Source: Christiangramia fulva
GTDB lineage: Bacteria; Bacteroidota; Bacteroidia; Flavobacteriales; Flavobacteriaceae
NCBI RefSeq assembly: GCF_003024155.1
Contig: NZ_CP028136.1
Coordinates: forward strand, 3,596,001-3,660,000
Reading direction: 5' to 3'
Length of the DNA stretch: 64,000 nucleotides
The position numbers and the translations under genes are program-made. Shown here one piece after another: positions 41,324 to 51,370 of the stretch (positions are counted from its first letter, which is position 1; each line of letters begins with the position of its first letter). The notes beneath the pieces are model-generated. The model ran no database searches. It was not told the origin of the DNA and saw nothing but the letters and a program-made list of their open reading frames with translations.

Positions 41324-44300
41324 TCAGTAATTAATTTTATATAACTCAATCTTTGAATCGTTAATAGTAACCAGTAAATAGGGGTCTTCGGAAATATGCA
41401 GAACCGATAAATCTTTAACCGATTTTTGCGACAAATTTAAACCTATCTGGCTGGAATTAAGAATTTTATATGAATTTATAAGTAACGCACCACCAAAAGA
41501 ATCGAATTTCCCATGGTAAGGGGTGATTCCAAAGTAGTTACCTCCAAGCAAGACTTCCTTTTTTCCGTCTTTATTAAAATCATAAGCCAACATTGCACGC
41601 AAAGGTGCTACCTGCAGCTGATGATCAAAGGGTTTAAAGCTAAAGTGCCCATTGTTATTTTCCAGGTAACCCGAAGCCATGGTATGCACTTTAAGAAGTT
41701 TGGCACTTTCCAGCTCTTCTTTTGTAAACACGTGGTCTACAGATTTCCCCGCAAATTCTTTATAGGTATTAAACCGCTTTCTGATTAACTGACTAAGCTG
41801 TGATGCAAGCTCATCCATACCATTTATAAGATAATACTTGCCATTTTTAGCAGAAGCAATTAAAGTTTCACTGAGCCCATTATCGTCAAAATCTTTATAA
41901 TACATTAATAATGGATGATCAGCAGAAGCCTGGAGTTTGGTATTCAATCCCCAATTGCCTAATAAAAAGTCTTTATCACCATCGCCATCTATATCAAAAG
42001 CCAAGATCTTTTGCCAAAGACCGTTAAGGTTTTCATCTTCAAGAATTCCCTGGGCTTTACTGAAATTACCTTTGTCATTTTTTAGAAAAATGGGAGACAT
42101 CCACTCTCCAACCACGATAAGATCCTGATCACCATCGCCGTCAAAATCTTCCCAAATAGCATCATTCACCATTCCCAGATCGTCGAAAAGTCCATTATTT
42201 TTAACTACAGAAAAATGGCCATTATCATTTTTTAGAAGGTAAGAGGAAGGAATGGCCCCATAGTCATAATTGCTGGCATTGGAGCCGATAAAAATATCAA
42301 GGTCCCCGTCATTATCATAATCTGCAGCCCTGGCAACAGAAGCGTTATTGTATATTTTGGGAAATAAAGAATCTTTTGTGAATTTTCCTTCAGCCGAACC
42401 AAAATAGAGACGGTTTAAAAGCCATTCGCTCTTGCCAACAGATTCGCCCCCTCCCGAAACAATAAGTATATCTTTATAATTATCAGCATTGAAATCTTCC
42501 ACAAGCATATTTACATCTTCAGCGAGGGAATCATTCCTTATTTCATCAATTTGGAGATCATCATGAAAACCATCCTTGTTCTGAAGGTAAATCTTAGAAG
42601 GATGATATCTTGAAGATCCAAAAGCCACATCTTCATTACCATCATTATTTAAATCGCTAACCACTACGGCTGGCCCATAATCTGAAAGCATGTGAGGAAT
42701 TAATTTCTGAAGGTCAAAATCGTTAAAAAGATTTTCCTCATGCTTAAAGTCCAGGCCATGATCGCTGGAAACCGGTGTGAACCACCTTGGTTGATCTTCA
42801 TAAAACAACTTATGGATATCTACTTTTTTATCTCCAGGCTTGGGGCTCAGTTCTAAAGTTGAATTACGTTTTACATTCACAAGGGTTTGCAAGCGCTGAT
42901 CTGGCCAGATAATACTCAAAGAATCTATCTTTACAGCCTTTTTAATCCCAAAGAACAGTGTGGGCTCTGAAGAACTTTGATACGCCTTTGTAGCATAGAG
43001 CTGCCGATATTGCCTGCCCTCACTGGTATAGAGGATAGCCTTAGAACCAATGGCGCGGGTATTCTTTGTAGATGTTGAAAGTTTCAATTTTAGGAAATCA
43101 CCTTCGGCATAATCATTTAGGTAAATGGACGCCGGTTTATTGATGTTGTTAGTGATGATGTCAATATCACCGTCATTATCAAGATCGGCATAAGCTACCC
43201 CGGTAGAGATAATGGAATCATTAGAAATCCAGTGCTTTGACATATTTTCGAACTCCCCCTGTTTACCACCTTTGAAAACATAATTTGTCACCGCTCCCGA
43301 AGGCATCAGGTCAATCGCCTTTTTATCTACCAGAGTGGTTTGATCGAGTTTCTGCTGAATTTGCTCATTAGAAGTGAATTTCACATAGTCAAGGTCATTC
43401 GGCCGCTTCGGAATTCCGTTAGAAATGAACAGATCCTGCTGACCGTCTTCATCAAAATCGGCGAAAAGTGCACCCCAGCTCCAGTCGGTAGCCGCTACTC
43501 CACTCATTAAAGCTGTTTCAGCAAAAAATTCACCGCCCTGGTTCATCTGCAACATATTTCGACTGTACTGCGGATGATAACCCAGCTTATTGATCCGGAA
43601 ATTGTGCAAATTAACATTGTCTTCTCCGGCAGAAGCTTTTAACACTTTTTCATCTTCCGGAAGCATATCCAGGGTAATTAGATCAACAAATCCGTCATTA
43701 TTGATGTCTGCAGCATCATTTCCCATGGAAAAACGCGAAATATGCCCAAATTTCGACTTTAATTGCTCAGAAAAAGTCCCGTCACCATTATTCAGATAAT
43801 AATAATCGTCTTCATGGAAATCATTGCCTACATAAATATCTGTAAATCCATCATTATTGAAATCGGCGGTACTTATGCCAAGGCCGTAGCTGTTCGCACC
43901 TCCGTAAATACCAGCTTTTTCACTAACATCTACAAACTTTCCATTTTCATTTAGAAAGAGTTTATCGCCGCTTTCATTCACACGATGATTTCTGATATCA
44001 GCGGGTCCAAAAGACTCATTGGTATGTACCGCATGATTCAGAATATAGACATCCAGATCTCCATCATTATCGGCATCAAAAAAGGCGGCCTGAGAAGAGT
44101 AATTTTCAAGGTCAAGACCATATTCTTCTGAGCTTTCGGTAAAAGTGAGGTCTCCATTATTGATATAGAGCTCATTATGCCCGATAAAGCCGTTTATTCC
44201 CACGACCGCTGAAACGTAAATATCCAGAAGTCCATCTCCATTGACATCGGCCATTGTGCAGCCCGTATTCCAGGTACTGTTTCCGGCAGCACCTGCTTTT

Positions 44301-44623
44301 TCGGTAATATTTTCAAATTTCAGGTTTCCTTTATTCAAATAAAGCTGATTTTTCACCTGATTTCCTGTAAAATAAACATCAACAAGGCCATCATTATTAA
44401 TATCTCCAATGGCTACTCCCCCACCGTTATAGAAATACAGGTAGTCCAGGATATTCTGATCCCTGGTTTCGGTAAGGGTATTGGTAAAATCAAGGCCCGA
44501 GTCTTTAGCTGAAGGATTTGAAAAAAACTTTTTTTCCTTATTGCTACAGGCAGTAATGACCAGTCCCAATAATAGGATCGTTATTTTATTAATTGGTAAT
44601 TTCAAAAATTCTTGGTTTTTCAT
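41324..44623 (-). CDS. FG-GAP/VCBS-repeat lipoprotein with ASPIC/UnbV domain (copy 3 of 3)
   Basis: 1,099 residues. Lipobox Cys26 (LVITACSNKEKKF). Two blocks of FG-GAP repeats (~40-490 and ~640-1080) contain many calcium-type loops of the form DINNDGLVD, DVNGDGLLD, DADNDGDLD and DYDNDGDLD. Between them, at ~500-595, lies the ASPIC/UnbV domain: YQSSSEPTLFFGIKK then DSLSIIWPDQRLQTL. Such proteins form beta-propellers exposed outside the cell and bind glycans or proteins. No catalytic motif was seen. The start overlaps the preceding gene by 35 bases. It is the third of three tandem homologues, well diverged from the others. Confidence 0.9.
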   Translation of the reverse strand: MKNQEFLKLPINKITILLLGLVITACSNKEKKFFSNPSAKDSGLDFTNTLTETRDQNILDYLYFYNGGGVAIGDINNDGLVDVYFTGNQVKNQLYLNKGNLKFENITEKAGAAGNSTWNTGCTMADVNGDGLLDIYVSAVVGINGFIGHNELYINNGDLTFTESSEEYGLDLENYSSQAAFFDADNDGDLDVYILNHAVHTNESFGPADIRNHRVNESGDKLFLNENGKFVDVSEKAGIYGGANSYGLGISTADFNNDGFTDIYVGNDFHEDDYYYLNNGDGTFSEQLKSKFGHISRFSMGNDAADINNDGFVDLITLDMLPEDEKVLKASAGEDNVNLHNFRINKLGYHPQYSRNMLQMNQGGEFFAETALMSGVAATDWSWGALFADFDEDGQQDLFISNGIPKRPNDLDYVKFTSNEQIQQKLDQTTLVDKKAIDLMPSGAVTNYVFKGGKQGEFENMSKHWISNDSIISTGVAYADLDNDGDIDIITNNINKPASIYLNDYAEGDFLKLKLSTSTKNTRAIGSKAILYTSEGRQYRQLYATKAYQSSSEPTLFFGIKKAVKIDSLSIIWPDQRLQTLVNVKRNSTLELSPKPGDKKVDIHKLFYEDQPRWFTPVSSDHGLDFKHEENLFNDFDLQKLIPHMLSDYGPAVVVSDLNNDGNEDVAFGSSRYHPSKIYLQNKDGFHDDLQIDEIRNDSLAEDVNMLVEDFNADNYKDILIVSGGGESVGKSEWLLNRLYFGSAEGKFTKDSLFPKIYNNASVARAADYDNDGDLDIFIGSNASNYDYGAIPSSYLLKNDNGHFSVVKNNGLFDDLGMVNDAIWEDFDGDGDQDLIVVGEWMSPIFLKNDKGNFSKAQGILEDENLNGLWQKILAFDIDGDGDKDFLLGNWGLNTKLQASADHPLLMYYKDFDDNGLSETLIASAKNGKYYLINGMDELASQLSQLIRKRFNTYKEFAGKSVDHVFTKEELESAKLLKVHTMASGYLENNNGHFSFKPFDHQLQVAPLRAMLAYDFNKDGKKEVLLGGNYFGITPYHGKFDSFGGALLINSYKILNSSQIGLNLSQKSVKDLSVLHISEDPYLLVTINDSKIELYKINY

Positions 44624-47600
44624 TGTTAACTGCCGCTATGATAAAAGTCCTCCCTTTGCTGTCTTTAAATCTTTTCAGATACTTAACTTCATCTTTTATT
44701 GCAAATCCGCTTTTATTATAATCCTGCCATTCAAAATTCAGTTTACCATCTCCTAAAAGAACATTCCCAAAACTTGCATCCAGGCGTGAAAACTGAGGTT
44801 TGAATTCAAAATTGTTGCCGGCCATAAGCAGATCCAGATTCCCGTCATTATTAATATCGGAACAGGAAATTCCGCAAACGCAGGAAAATTGAACCCTGCC
44901 GGGAAGTTCCTTAACTTCAAAACTGCCATCCCCATTGTTTACGGCGATCACGGTTGCCGAGATGATCGCTTCTTTCATAATACCATTTTGGAGCTTGTCT
45001 TTAGGCATCAATTCCTGAATGGTTCTTTTTGCATAATCTGAAGCCTTCAAATTTTGCTTTTTCAGAAAACTTAGCTGTCCGATCATTTCCTTTTTCATGT
45101 GTAAGGGATAATCTTTTCCATCCTTCTGCTTGGTTACTATCTGTTCTATCGTTCCGTTATTGTCAAAATCATTGATCCACATTCGCATGGGATTTTCTTT
45201 AGAAGTTTCATAGGCGATATTAGTGCCATTATTGCCAATAATCAGATCCTGGTCACCATCATTATCAAGATCGGCAGCTGCAACGGTGTTCCACCAGCCG
45301 GTATAATTGCTCAAATTGGTTTTATAATTTGAAAGCCTTTTACCTGAATTTTTGAAAATCATGGGTGCACCCCAGTCGGAAACCGTTACCAGATCCTTGA
45401 TTTTATCTCCATCAATATCTTCCCAGATCGCACTGGTGATCATCCCGGCATATTTGGTATCGAAAGCAATGCGTTCGGTAGCATTTACAAATTTACCGCC
45501 ACCGCGATTCTCGAGGAACAAATGCTGAGGATCCACGCCATAATTCACCGGTACACTCCTGGAGCCTACGAAAACATCAATATCACCATCATTATCGAAA
45601 TCAAAAGGCGCGATCACAGAGACATTTTGGTTTACAGATGGAATTATTTCAGTTGAAGGAGTAAATTTTCCTTTTCCATCATTTAGATACAAACGCGGAC
45701 GATAATTTTGCTGTTCTCCAATTTCATTTCCGCCAGAACCGACCATCAGGTCCAGGTCACCATCCCCATCGGCATCAAAAAGTTCGGCAGCAGTATCTTC
45801 AAATAAATAATCTGTCACCAAAGCCGGCTGAGTAGTTTTTCGAAGTTTTCCATTTCCTGCACCTATATAAATAACTCCTGGCTGCTCTTTTGCGCCCCCA
45901 ACAAAGATATCGTCATTCCCATCCCCATTAATATCGCCTACGGCAAGTGCAGGTCCTTCCTGAGAAAGCTGCTTAGAGATCATTCCCTCGTAATCAAAAT
46001 CGGTATAGTTATTTTCATGATGGGTATCAAAAGTAGTATTGGGCAGTTCTGTGAGCAACTGTTTTGGCTTTTCGGCAGCAGGGATCTTATATTTTTCGGT
46101 AGCGTCTGCCCGCTTAAGCAGGAGCGTTTGATTAGGCTCCACATTGGTTAGTAATTGCGTAAAATCGTCTGGCCAGATAATACGAAGGCTGTCAATATTT
46201 TTGGTTTTTCCAAGGCCAATATTCATAGTGTAATCCATCGAAGACTGGAAGCCCCTGGAAGGATTTTCTTCCTGAAGAATTACCTGTCCGTCATGATATA
46301 AACGCACGCTGCTGCCAATGGCAAATTTATTTTTCTCATCTCCTTCAAGTTTTATTTTGAGATAATTTCGATCTTTCAGTTTTTCGGTATTGTTGCGATA
46401 CACAAAAGATTCCATATTCACATTGTTCACCACCAGGTCAAGATCACCATCGTTATCAAGGTCACCGTAAGCGCAGCCATTAGAAAGACTTGGAATACCA
46501 AGTCCCCATTCACTGGCCATATTTTTAAATTTCAGGTCCCCGGTATTCATAAAAGCATAATTGGGGAGTGGAGTAACCGGCATTTTATTGATAATGGAAT
46601 CAATGGCTTCCTTTTTACCTGTAAGAGCCATTTTTTGAATGATCTCATTGGCAAAGAACTGTACAAAATCAAGATCCGTAAGATCATGATTGATTCCGTT
46701 GGTTACAAAAATATCGCGGTTCCCATCGTTATCCATATCAAACATGAGCCCTGCCCAGCTCCAGTCGGTGCTTTCGACACCGCTAAAATGGGCTATTTCA
46801 GAAAATGTATTATTACCATTATTAAGCTGCAGTGTATTGTGAATGTATTGCTGAAAGAAATCTTTGCTCTGTTTTAATTTGAAAACATTGTAGCCTTCAA
46901 ATTCCATGACCGATTTGGTACGTTCTTCAGAATCTGGAAGCATGTCAGTGATAAAAATATCGTTATAACCATCATTATTGATATCGGCAAAATCGATTCC
47001 CATAGCTGAAAGGCAAAGATGAGAGGTCCAGTTTTCGATATCTTCGGTAAAAGTTCCATCCTGGTTATTTATGTACAAATAATCACGTTCGTAAAAATCG
47101 TTTGAAACGTATATATCAGGATACAGGTCATTATTGAAATCGCTCACCATCACGCCCAGTCCAAAGCCTATTAAACTTCCGTAAATTCCCGCTTCTTCGC
47201 TAACATCAACAAATTTTCCGTTATCGTTTCGCATAAGCATATCACCCACACCCCTGAAAATTTTAGGAACCCCTTCCCAGTCCTGGGCCCTTACATTTCT
47301 CTGTTCCGCATAGCCCAGACTGGTAACCGGAATATTACTGTTATTAAGGATATAGGCATCAAGATCGCCGTCTTTATCGTAATCAAAAAAGGAGGCATGG
47401 GTACTAAAACCTGTTTCAGCGAGATTGTATTCTTTTGCTTTTTCGGTAAAGGTAAGATCGCCATTATTGATATAGAGATCATTGTCATGGTTGTTGCCTT
47501 CCATATTCCCGGCGTTACTCACATAAATATCCAGTAGTCCATCCTGGTTGATATCAACCATATTCACTCCCGTAGACCAGGGTTTATTGCCTTCCACTCC

Positions 47601-47948
47601 GGCTGATTTCGAAATATCTTCAAATTTGAAATTACCTTTATTAAGATAAAGTTTATTAGGCTTCATATTTCCGGAAAGGTAAATATCTGGCAGACCATCA
47701 TTGTTGATATCCCCAATGGCAACCCCTCCGCCATTATAGAAATTCCTGTATTTAAAAATATTAAAATCGGGACGGTTCTTTACTTCATTAACAAAGGTGA
47801 CGCCTGTTTCTGAAGAAGGCATAAGAGAATAAAGGGTATTCTTATTCACTTTTTCAACCGCGGCAGATTTATTTTCTTCATCTGATTTACAGGAAAATAA
47901 AACCATCAAGGTAGCAAGCGAAAATATTGGAAAAAATTTCTTTGTCAT
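44589..47948 (-). CDS. FG-GAP/VCBS-repeat lipoprotein with ASPIC/UnbV domain (copy 2 of 3)
   Basis: 1,119 residues. Lipobox Cys20 followed by an acidic tail (FSCKSDEENK), close to the Bacteroidota surface-export signal, so a location on the outer face of the outer membrane is likely. FG-GAP repeats at both ends include DINNDGLPD, DINQDGLLD, DYDKDGDLD and DINGDGNDD. ASPIC/UnbV lies at ~515-610 (NPSRGFQSSMDYTMNIGLGK then DSLRIIWPDDFTQLL). Only three bases separate it from the copy 1 gene. Probable glycan- or protein-binding propeller; ligand unknown. Confidence 0.9.
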   Translation of the reverse strand: MTKKFFPIFSLATLMVLFSCKSDEENKSAAVEKVNKNTLYSLMPSSETGVTFVNEVKNRPDFNIFKYRNFYNGGGVAIGDINNDGLPDIYLSGNMKPNKLYLNKGNFKFEDISKSAGVEGNKPWSTGVNMVDINQDGLLDIYVSNAGNMEGNNHDNDLYINNGDLTFTEKAKEYNLAETGFSTHASFFDYDKDGDLDAYILNNSNIPVTSLGYAEQRNVRAQDWEGVPKIFRGVGDMLMRNDNGKFVDVSEEAGIYGSLIGFGLGVMVSDFNNDLYPDIYVSNDFYERDYLYINNQDGTFTEDIENWTSHLCLSAMGIDFADINNDGYNDIFITDMLPDSEERTKSVMEFEGYNVFKLKQSKDFFQQYIHNTLQLNNGNNTFSEIAHFSGVESTDWSWAGLMFDMDNDGNRDIFVTNGINHDLTDLDFVQFFANEIIQKMALTGKKEAIDSIINKMPVTPLPNYAFMNTGDLKFKNMASEWGLGIPSLSNGCAYGDLDNDGDLDLVVNNVNMESFVYRNNTEKLKDRNYLKIKLEGDEKNKFAIGSSVRLYHDGQVILQEENPSRGFQSSMDYTMNIGLGKTKNIDSLRIIWPDDFTQLLTNVEPNQTLLLKRADATEKYKIPAAEKPKQLLTELPNTTFDTHHENNYTDFDYEGMISKQLSQEGPALAVGDINGDGNDDIFVGGAKEQPGVIYIGAGNGKLRKTTQPALVTDYLFEDTAAELFDADGDGDLDLMVGSGGNEIGEQQNYRPRLYLNDGKGKFTPSTEIIPSVNQNVSVIAPFDFDNDGDIDVFVGSRSVPVNYGVDPQHLFLENRGGGKFVNATERIAFDTKYAGMITSAIWEDIDGDKIKDLVTVSDWGAPMIFKNSGKRLSNYKTNLSNYTGWWNTVAAADLDNDGDQDLIIGNNGTNIAYETSKENPMRMWINDFDNNGTIEQIVTKQKDGKDYPLHMKKEMIGQLSFLKKQNLKASDYAKRTIQELMPKDKLQNGIMKEAIISATVIAVNNGDGSFEVKELPGRVQFSCVCGISCSDINNDGNLDLLMAGNNFEFKPQFSRLDASFGNVLLGDGKLNFEWQDYNKSGFAIKDEVKYLKRFKDSKGRTFIIAAVNNEKPRIFEITN

Positions 47949-47951
47949 AGT

Positions 47952-50900
47952 TTATTTGTTACTTCTCAATACAATTGGTTCATTATTATTCATACTTATT
48001 ATGAAACAGTCTTTATTTCCAATCCTGATTTTTTTTATATCCCTGGCAGGGCCCGAAATATCAGGCAATTTTGTGCTGGAAACCTCAAAAAAACCATTTT
48101 TATCGTTTAACAGAAGTGTTCCGTGAGAGGCATCAAGTCTTCCCAACTGGGTACTGATCTCATAATTATTTCCCACCAGCAAAATATCCTCAAATCCGTC
48201 CCCGTTAAAATCGTAATTCTGAATTGCAAAAACTGTTGAAACCTGAGCTTCAAAAGGAAGTTTATGCTTCACAAAATAGTTTTTTCCGGTATTCTCGAAA
48301 TAACAGGTTGCAAGCTCATAAACCTGCTTCTTTGTAGATTTATAAATTTTATCTGCCGGAAAAACATCTTCAAAAGATGCCTTGGAATAATCGGCATAAT
48401 TAGGAAATTTCTTTTTAAGGAAAGGCATTTGTTTGTCTAATTCGTCTTTTGACGAAAAAGCCGTTTCAGTATTTTGATAATAATAGGTCATTACCGGATC
48501 TGTAGAACCATTCCCATCAAAATCATTGAGGTAAAGTTTAACGGGCTGGTCTTCTGAAGCCGATAATCTCGAGTTTAACCCCCAGTTTCCAGCAACGATA
48601 TCGAGGTCGCCATCCTTATCAAAATCGGCTACCTTAACAGAATTCCACCACCCATTTGATTTTCGAAGACCGGTTTGTGCTTCATGAAGATTTTTTCCAT
48701 TATTAAGGAAGATCTTTAAAGGCATCCAGTGTCCGACGATTATGGCATCCTTATAACCGTTCTTATCAAGATCTGCCCAAACTATATCCTGCACCATCCC
48801 AACATTCAAAAATCCCGGGGCAAAATCTTTGGTGATATCGGTAAAATTCCCGTTTCCATCGTTTTTGAAAAGAAATTGGCGCGGAGTTTTTCCATATTCC
48901 TGCGGAACTACATTTGCAGAAATACAAATATCCATATCACCATCATTCTCAAGATCGACAATGGAAATTCGCGAAGCATTCATGGAAATCCCTTTAAAAA
49001 CAACTTCTTCCAGGGAAAAACTTCCCTGGTTATTTCTGTAAAATCGAGGCTGAAGAGCTTCCCCTGATCTAAATTCATTTCCACCACTCACGATTATAAG
49101 ATCCTGATCGCCATCGCCATCGGCATCAAAGAAAACTTCATCGGTATCTTCAGAAATCGCATTTTTTTCAAAAACCGGACTGTGGGATTTGGCAAATTTC
49201 CCCTCCTTATTTTGAAACCAGAGACTTGCAGGTTGGGATTTTCCGCCTCCTGCAATAAGATCATCAAGCCCGTCATTGTTAATATCTGCCACGGCTATAC
49301 GAGGACTTAAATTAGTGTAAGCAAAAGGAATCAAAATATCCCGATTAAATTCCAGCGTTGACTGCTCCACGTGCCGAAATGCCAGAACAGAATCAATTTT
49401 TTGGAGAATAGGAACTGGTTCTCCGATAACATTGGTCCCGCGCAGGTCAGCATTTTTTATATCCAAAGTTATTTTCTGATCAGCGGGAATTTTATAAAGC
49501 CTTTGAATCTTTCCGCCGGGCCAGACTATCTCAACAGAGTCTGCTGAAGTATGGGTTCCAAGGCCAAAATGCATCCCGGGAGCAGCCGAAGAAAGATACC
49601 CGCGGCTCAAATAATGTTCCTGAACCTGGAATTTATCATTCAGAAACACTTTAACCCTGGCTCCAATTCCAAGCAAATTTAGTGAGTCGCCCACAAAATT
49701 AAGATCAAGGTAGTGATTGGATTTTTTTAATTTTTCAGAATTATTCTTGAAAATCCCCGCTTCGTCATCCATATTGTTAACCACAAGGTCAAGATCCCCG
49801 TCATTATCAAAATCGGCATAAGCAAGTCCGTGGCTAAAACTGGCTTTCGAATCTAGCCATTCCCTGCTTTTATCAGAAAAAGTATTATCGCCGTTATTTT
49901 GAAAAATATAATTGGGCACTTTTTTTTCCGGGAGGTCTTTAATTAGATCTTCAAAATCAGCATTCCCACCCTGACTTATTTTTTTCTGAATTTTCTCATT
50001 AGAAATATACTTGATGAAATCCATATTATTGGTGGCTCCTTTAATCCCGTTGGTAATGAAAAGATCTTTATTGGTATCATTATCAAAATCGGCAAGAAGG
50101 GCTCCCCATGACCATTCAGAAGCCGCAATTCCGCTAAGAAAAGCTGTTTCTGAAAAGTGAAGGTTACCGTTATTTAGATGCAGAGTATTTTGCATATACT
50201 GAGGAGAAAATCCTTTTTTCAGGTAATTCGCATATGTTTGAAAAGGATATTCAAGGCCGGAGGTCTTATAGGTTTGGAGATCTTCAGGCAACATATCAAG
50301 GGAAACAATATCAGCCAGACCGTCGTTATTTACATCTGCAATATCATTACCCATAGAAAAATGGGTGGTATGTCCCAGGTTTTGAGGAGTTGTGGAAATA
50401 AGATCAAGAAAAGTCTTATTTTTCTGATTAATATACAGGTAATCGTTTTCAAAAAAATCGTTCCCTACATAAATATCAGGATAATCATCGGCATTGAGAT
50501 CCCCAACCGATATGCCAAGTCCATACCCGATTACTCCCTGGTGAATTCCAGTAGCGGAAGAAACATCGACAAATTTTCCATGAATATTTTCATAAAACCG
50601 ATCTCCGGATTTTTCATCAACAGTATTCCTCTTGGAGCCTCTCCCATAATTGAGGTTAGGATGAGTGGAATGGTTTAAAAGGTACATATCCAGGTCACCA
50701 TCGCGATCATAATCTAAAAACACTGCCTGCGTGGAAAAACCAGAAAAATCAAGACCATATTCAGAAGAACTTTCTTTAAAAACCGGAATTCCTTCAGCGT
50801 CATTTCCCTGGTTGATCAACAACAGATTATGAGCTTTAATATTTTCAACACCCGAAACTTTGCAGATATACAGGTCCAGTAAACCATCATTATTGATATC

Positions 50901-51254
50901 AACATTAGTAATACCAGTGGTCCAGGCATCGGGATTTTTAATTCCAGATCTTATAGAAACATCCTGAAACTTAAAATTGCCTTTGTTGAGATAAAGTTTA
51001 TCGGGAGCCTCGTTAGCCGTAAAATAGATATCTATATTTCCATCGCCGTTATAATCGCCTACGGCCAAACCACTGCCATTATAATAATATAGATAGTTTA
51101 AAATATTTAAAGAAGATTTCTTATTCAGGACGTTAGAAAAGTGCACACCGGTAGCTTCGCCATCTAATTTCTCAAAAAGATGATCTTTTTTTTCGCAGGA
51201 AGATATTCCCAATAAAAGCAAGAGGGAAAGAAAAATTCCGGAGTATAACTTCAT
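47952..51254 (-). CDS. FG-GAP/VCBS-repeat lipoprotein with ASPIC/UnbV domain (copy 1 of 3)
   Basis: 1,100 residues. Lipobox Cys20 (LLGISSCEKKDHLF). N-terminal FG-GAP block with DYNGDGNID, DINNDGLLD and DYDRDGDLD. ASPIC/UnbV at ~510-600 (YLSRGYLSSAAPGMHFGLG then DSVEIVWPGGKIQRL), then a second FG-GAP block to the C-terminus. It is the first gene of the five-gene run after the SusCD terminator and has its own promoter with the susC-like leader motif. The three copies may form one surface assembly or bind different ligands; neither can be decided here. Confidence 0.9.
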   Translation of the reverse strand: MKLYSGIFLSLLLLLGISSCEKKDHLFEKLDGEATGVHFSNVLNKKSSLNILNYLYYYNGSGLAVGDYNGDGNIDIYFTANEAPDKLYLNKGNFKFQDVSIRSGIKNPDAWTTGITNVDINNDGLLDLYICKVSGVENIKAHNLLLINQGNDAEGIPVFKESSSEYGLDFSGFSTQAVFLDYDRDGDLDMYLLNHSTHPNLNYGRGSKRNTVDEKSGDRFYENIHGKFVDVSSATGIHQGVIGYGLGISVGDLNADDYPDIYVGNDFFENDYLYINQKNKTFLDLISTTPQNLGHTTHFSMGNDIADVNNDGLADIVSLDMLPEDLQTYKTSGLEYPFQTYANYLKKGFSPQYMQNTLHLNNGNLHFSETAFLSGIAASEWSWGALLADFDNDTNKDLFITNGIKGATNNMDFIKYISNEKIQKKISQGGNADFEDLIKDLPEKKVPNYIFQNNGDNTFSDKSREWLDSKASFSHGLAYADFDNDGDLDLVVNNMDDEAGIFKNNSEKLKKSNHYLDLNFVGDSLNLLGIGARVKVFLNDKFQVQEHYLSRGYLSSAAPGMHFGLGTHTSADSVEIVWPGGKIQRLYKIPADQKITLDIKNADLRGTNVIGEPVPILQKIDSVLAFRHVEQSTLEFNRDILIPFAYTNLSPRIAVADINNDGLDDLIAGGGKSQPASLWFQNKEGKFAKSHSPVFEKNAISEDTDEVFFDADGDGDQDLIIVSGGNEFRSGEALQPRFYRNNQGSFSLEEVVFKGISMNASRISIVDLENDGDMDICISANVVPQEYGKTPRQFLFKNDGNGNFTDITKDFAPGFLNVGMVQDIVWADLDKNGYKDAIIVGHWMPLKIFLNNGKNLHEAQTGLRKSNGWWNSVKVADFDKDGDLDIVAGNWGLNSRLSASEDQPVKLYLNDFDGNGSTDPVMTYYYQNTETAFSSKDELDKQMPFLKKKFPNYADYSKASFEDVFPADKIYKSTKKQVYELATCYFENTGKNYFVKHKLPFEAQVSTVFAIQNYDFNGDGFEDILLVGNNYEISTQLGRLDASHGTLLLNDKNGFFEVSSTKLPDISGPARDIKKIRIGNKDCFIISMNNNEPIVLRSNK

Positions 51255-51281
51255 AAAAAACTAAGCCCGTAAAACAAGTTT

Positions 51282-51305
51282 AGCTCACAACACGGGCTAA
51301 ATATA
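51282..51305 (-). promoter_or_regulatory. promoter/leader of the FG-GAP operon, susC-like
   Basis: On the minus strand TATATTTA (51305-51298) is a near-match -7 box, followed by TGTTGTGAGCT (51292-51282). The same 11-mer stands upstream of susC. AGCCCGT (51270-51264 read on plus) and ACGGGCT (51292-51298) could also pair to enclose the motif in a hairpin. Confidence 0.5.
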
Positions 51306-51315
51306 TAAATTTATA

Positions 51316-51346
51316 TTAAAAAAAAGAGGGCGTTAACACCCTCTTT
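51316..51346 (-). terminator. terminator after susD
   Basis: On the minus strand AAAGAGGG, eight bases, CCCTCTTT, then a run of T. It lies 24 bp after the susD stop and separates susCD from the FG-GAP genes, at least in part. Confidence 0.85.
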
Positions 51347-51370
51347 CTTAACAAACTATTTAGATTCTTC

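Noticed and set aside
41324..51254. Recent triplication or assembly artefact of the FG-GAP genes
   Set aside because: The three proteins share domain order but differ throughout, with different signal peptides and ASPIC sequences, so they are old paralogues.
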